Part shown: positions 15,540 to 17,731 of the stretch, piece after piece
Position numbering within the stretch: the stretch's first letter is position 1
Layout: each line of letters opens with the position of its first letter
Source: an uncultured Prevotellaceae bacterium
GTDB taxonomy: Bacteria > Bacteroidota > Bacteroidia > Bacteroidales > Bacteroidaceae
NCBI GenBank assembly: GCA_937891085.1
Contig: CALAEY010000097.1
Location: 1 to 17,731, forward strand
DNA length: 17,731 nt
Direction: 5' to 3'
The notes under the pieces: model-generated
What the model was told of the DNA's origin: nothing
What the model saw: only the letters and a program-made list of their open reading frames with translations
Databases searched by the model: none
Position numbers and translations under genes: made by a program

Positions 15540-15633
15540 CACCATGTCAGTCATGGTGATGACTGAGCTAAGTCCTAACCTTGACTGACCTCAGGCAAAA
15601 CGATGAAAGACCTCAGTCATAACGGTGACTGAG
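15540..15633. repeat. Cluster of TGACTGAG/CTCAGTCA dyads
   Basis: TCAGTCAT (15547-15554) pairs with ATGACTGA (15559-15566), and CTCAGTCA (15612-15619) with TGACTGAG (15626-15633); a single TGACTGA lies between at 15582-15588. The first dyad overlaps another stem, CACCATG (15540-15546) with CATGGTG (15552-15558), so only one of these can form. GACCTCAG also occurs twice (15587, 15609). On the minus strand the hairpin at 15612-15633 follows the tRNA and could help end its transcript. Confidence 0.75.
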
Positions 15634-15659
15634 CCGAAAGAACAGGTTTCTTGAATTTG

Positions 15660-15733
15660 TGACCCGGGCGGGATTCAAACCCGCGACCTTCAGAACCGGA
15701 ATCTGACGCTCTATTCAGCTAAGCTACCAGGCC
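15660..15733 (-). tRNA. tRNA-Arg (anticodon CCG)
   Basis: The minus strand folds into a complete 74-nt cloverleaf. The acceptor stem pairs GGCCTGG with CCGGGTC (two G-U pairs), followed by discriminator A. The D arm pairs GCTT with GAGC, the anticodon arm pairs TCAGA with TCTGA around loop TTCCGGT, and the T arm pairs GCGGG with CCCGC around TTTGAAT. The anticodon CCG reads the arginine codon CGG. CCA is not encoded (CAAA follows the discriminator). It stands alone between the repeat region and asnA, with its own promoter. Confidence 0.95.
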
Positions 15734-15751
15734 ATGTATGTGCAGCGGGGA

Positions 15752-15783
15752 CAAAGATAGACAAAAGCTGGGAGACTGACAAA
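15752..15783 (-). promoter_or_regulatory. Promoter of tRNA-Arg with both consensus boxes
   Basis: On the minus strand TTTG (15780-15783) and TATCTTTG (15752-15759) are separated by exactly 20 bp, an ideal Bacteroidota promoter. Transcription should start near 15745, giving a leader of about 12 nt before the mature tRNA 5' end. Confidence 0.8.
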
Positions 15784-15899
15784 TTTCAAACACAGTTATT
15801 TGGCAGGGCGATAATGTTATTTTGAACATCAAGAAAATAAAAAAGAGTGCAAAATGTCAAAAACTTTCCGCATTTGGTGTCACGATAAATAAAAATGAC

Positions 15900-15907
15900 T
15901 ATCTTTG
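15900..15907 (+). promoter_or_regulatory. -7 box of the asnA-ung operon (TATCTTTG)
   Basis: TATCTTTG matches the -7 consensus, 26 bp before the asnA ATG. A TTTG occurs at 15873-15876 but the spacing of 23 bp is longer than usual. Confidence 0.6.
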
Positions 15908-15933
15908 CAAACAAATTTGATAATTATTAGGAC

Positions 15934-16968
15934 ATGCATCTGATAAAACCAGAACACTATGAACCTCTGCTGGGCTTGAAGCAGACCGAGCAGGGCATCA
16001 AGCAAATCAAGGATTTCTTCCAAGTGAACCTCTCTACGGAACTGAGGCTGAGACGCGTCACAGCTCCACTCTTCGTGCTGCAAGGCACAGGTCTGAATGA
16101 CGACCTGAACGGCGTGGAGCGGGCGGTATCGTTCCCCATCAAGGACATGGGAGGCGCACGGGCCGAGGTGGTGCACTCACTGGCGAAGTGGAAGCGCGTG
16201 ACACTGGCCGAATATAAGATAGAGCCTGGCTATGGCATCTATACGGATATGAACGCCATACGTGCCGATGAAGAGCTGGACAACCTGCATTCGCTCTATG
16301 TGGACCAATGGGACTGGGAGCGCGTGATCATGCCTGAAGACCGCAACGTGGAGTTCCTGAAGCGCACGGTATGCCGCATCTACGCTGCCATGCTGCGCAC
16401 GGAGTACATGGTGTATGAGCTTTATCCGCAGATGAAGCCTTGCCTGCCACGCACCATCCACTTCATCCATGCTGAGGAACTGCGACAGCTCTATCCACAT
16501 CTGGAGCCGAAGGAGCGTGAGGATGCCATCACGGAGAAATTCGGAGCGGTGTTTATCATCGGCATAGGCTGCCCTCTGGGCGACGGCAAGAAGCATGACG
16601 GACGTGCACCCGACTATGACGACTACACCACTGAGGGACTGAACGGACTGCCAGGACTGAACGGCGACCTGATGCTGTGGAACCCTGTGCTGGGACGCTC
16701 TATGGAACTGTCGTCCATGGGTATCCGCGTGAACCGTGAGGTGATGCTGAAACAGCTGAAAGAAACTGGGCAGGAGGAGCGCCTGAAGTACTACTTCCAC
16801 AAACGACTGGTGGAGGGCTCGCTGCCATTGACCATAGGCGGAGGTATCGGACAAAGTCGTCTCTGCATGTACTACCTGCGCAAAGCTCACATCGGTGAGA
16901 TTCAGGCCAGCATCTGGCCAGAAGAGATGCGAGAGGAATGTGAAAAGGTCAACATACACCTTATTTAA
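15934..16968 (+). CDS. asnA: Aspartate-ammonia ligase (asparagine synthetase A)
   Basis: The 344-residue protein matches the AsnA family over its whole length (usual size 330-350). Recognisable segments are LRRVTAPLFV near the N-terminus, GVERAVSF (about 53-60), ALRRVTAPL-like context followed by VVHSLAKWKR (about 79-88), MNAIRADE (about 106-113), LHSLYVDQWDWE (about 118-129), and the C-terminal TIGGGIGQSRLCMYYL (about 300-315), part of the class II synthetase-like ATP site. It makes asparagine from aspartate, ammonia and ATP in the cytoplasm; unlike AsnB it uses ammonia rather than glutamine. The ATG follows a TATCTTTG promoter box. ung begins 2 bp after its stop, so the two are probably one transcript. 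Confidence 0.95.
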   Translation: MHLIKPEHYEPLLGLKQTEQGIKQIKDFFQVNLSTELRLRRVTAPLFVLQGTGLNDDLNGVERAVSFPIKDMGGARAEVVHSLAKWKRVTLAEYKIEPGYGIYTDMNAIRADEELDNLHSLYVDQWDWERVIMPEDRNVEFLKRTVCRIYAAMLRTEYMVYELYPQMKPCLPRTIHFIHAEELRQLYPHLEPKEREDAITEKFGAVFIIGIGCPLGDGKKHDGRAPDYDDYTTEGLNGLPGLNGDLMLWNPVLGRSMELSSMGIRVNREVMLKQLKETGQEERLKYYFHKRLVEGSLPLTIGGGIGQSRLCMYYLRKAHIGEIQASIWPEEMREECEKVNIHLI

Positions 16969-16970
16969 TA

Positions 16971-17633
16971 ATGAACGTACAGATAGAAGAGAGTTGGAAA
17001 CAGCGATTGCAAGCGGAGTTCGACAAGCCTTACTTTGAGGCCTTGACGAACTTCGTGCGCACGGAGTATCAGCAGGGGCGTTGCTATCCTCCTGGTAAGC
17101 TGATATTCAACGCCTTCAATCTCTGTCCGTTCGAGCAGGTGAAGGTGGTGCTCATCGGCCAAGACCCTTATCATGAACCTGGGCAGGCCATGGGACTCTG
17201 CTTCTCTGTCAATGAGGGGATTCCCTTCCCACCATCATTGCAAAACATTTTCAAGGAGATACACGATGACACGGGTGCGCCTGTGCCTACCAGTGGCAAT
17301 CTGACGCGCTGGGCACAGCAGGGCGTGATGCTGCTCAATGCCACGCTGACTGTGCGTGAGCATCAGGCAGGGTCGCATCAGGGTCATGGTTGGGAGACAT
17401 TCACGGATGCCGTGATACAGACTCTAGCTAGCGAACGTGAGCATCTGGTTTTTATTCTTTGGGGCAGCTATGCCCAGCGTAAAGGGGCGTTTATCAATCG
17501 CAGTCGACATCTGGTGCTGCAGTCAGCCCATCCGTCTCCGCTATCGGCTTATCGTGGTTTCTTCGGGAATAAGCATTTTTCTCAAGCCAATGAGTATTTG
17601 AGGGCTCATGGTGTAGAGCCGATTCGATGGTAG
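16971..17633 (+). CDS. ung: Uracil-DNA glycosylase, family 1
   Basis: The 220-residue enzyme removes uracil from DNA as the first step of base-excision repair. It has the motif A water-activating loop VVLIGQDPYHEPGQAMGLCFS (about residues 59-79, catalytic Asp in GQDPYH), preceded by YPPGKLIFNAF, the central MLLNATLTVREHQAGSH, and the C-terminal DNA-intercalating loop HPSPLSAYRGFFG (about 187-199) with its catalytic His. All are intact and the length is normal. It follows asnA after 2 bp with no promoter of its own visible. The gene ends where a repeated intergenic unit starts. Confidence 0.96.
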   Translation: MNVQIEESWKQRLQAEFDKPYFEALTNFVRTEYQQGRCYPPGKLIFNAFNLCPFEQVKVVLIGQDPYHEPGQAMGLCFSVNEGIPFPPSLQNIFKEIHDDTGAPVPTSGNLTRWAQQGVMLLNATLTVREHQAGSHQGHGWETFTDAVIQTLASEREHLVFILWGSYAQRKGAFINRSRHLVLQSAHPSPLSAYRGFFGNKHFSQANEYLRAHGVEPIRW

Positions 17634-17731
17634 TAGTTACTCATTCTTTTCTTCGGCTCGGCTCCGATAGTTACTCATTCTTTTCTTCGGCACGGCCCGA
17701 AGAAAAGAACCAAAAGAAGAGCCGCCGTCTG
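17634..17731. repeat. Duplicated 33-34-nt unit and 13-bp inverted repeat after ung, cut by the window edge
   Basis: A unit starting TAGTTACTCATTCTTTTC runs from 17634 to 17667 and again from 17668 to 17700, differing by one substitution and one deletion. Within the second copy TTCTTTTCTTCGG (17678-17690) is the exact reverse complement of CCGAAGAAAAGAA (17697-17709), loop CACGGC. The stem could serve as a terminator for asnA-ung, though no T-tract follows on the plus strand. The pattern suggests a dispersed intergenic repeat rather than a single-purpose site. Confidence 0.75.

Larger units (their letters stand above)
15178..15659. other. Gene-free, repeat-rich region between receptor gene and tRNA-Arg
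   Basis: No convincing reading frame occurs on either strand in these 482 bp. The first 20 bp hold a weak hairpin (15180-15199, CCAAA...TTTGG) that might end the receptor transcript. Then come the GACTTCAC array (15205-15473) and, after a plain stretch, the TGACTGAG dyads (15540-15633). Base composition is more A+T rich than the neighbouring genes. Confidence 0.7.

Noticed and set aside
15178..15660. Genomic island or phage integrated at the 3' end of tRNA-Arg
   Set aside because: No integrase and no second copy of the tRNA 3' end (such as GGATTCAAACCCGC) is seen in the window.

Overview
The window reads as a core-genome stretch of a Bacteroidota chromosome, most likely Prevotellaceae (Prevotella/Segatella type). 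Reasons: most transcription units are preceded by a TAnnTTTG -7 box, in two cases with a TTTG-like -33 box 20 bp upstream; start codons lack Shine-Dalgarno sequences; the lysyl-tRNA synthetase carries a C-terminal extension; there is a SusC-like/OMP_b-brl type outer-membrane barrel, an AsnA-type asparagine synthetase and a methylmalonyl-CoA mutase small subunit. Genus assignment is inference. No phage, transposase, CRISPR or plasmid gene was found.

Layout, left to right. (1) 1-1098 (-): 5' part of mutA, running off the left edge. (2) 1366-3030 (+): AspT/YidE-type transporter with its own promoter, meeting tail-to-tail (6 bp overlap) a cytidylate-kinase-like gene at 3025-3651 (-). (3) 3780-5743 (-): a two-gene MATE transporter + HAD phosphatase operon, coupled by an ATGA overlap. 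(4) 5855-10713 (+): lysS-gpsA-pgi-HAD, divergent from the MATE operon; it joins tRNA charging, glycerol-3-phosphate formation for lipids and central hexose-phosphate metabolism. A terminator-like hairpin lies inside the first codons of the HAD gene, right after pgi. (5) 10717-12935 (-): response regulator and histidine kinase (ATGA overlap), divergent from an outer-membrane beta-barrel receptor at 13078-15177 (+). The 142-bp divergent region holds phased TTAAGACT direct repeats, good candidates for the regulator's operator. (6) 15178-15659: gene-free DNA with ten copies of GACTTCAC/GTGAAGTC arranged head-in around a perfect 20-bp inverted repeat, then a second family of TGACTGAG dyads. (7) 15660-15733 (-): tRNA-Arg(CCG) with a near-ideal promoter. 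(8) 15934-17633 (+): asnA-ung. (9) 17634-17731: duplicated 34-nt unit and a 13-bp inverted repeat, cut by the right edge.

Most protein genes are ordinary housekeeping genes. The parts that deserve attention are non-coding: the GACTTCAC array, the TGACTGAG dyads, the TTAAGACT operator candidate, and the hairpin embedded in the HAD gene. None could be compared with a database here, so novelty is not claimed as established.
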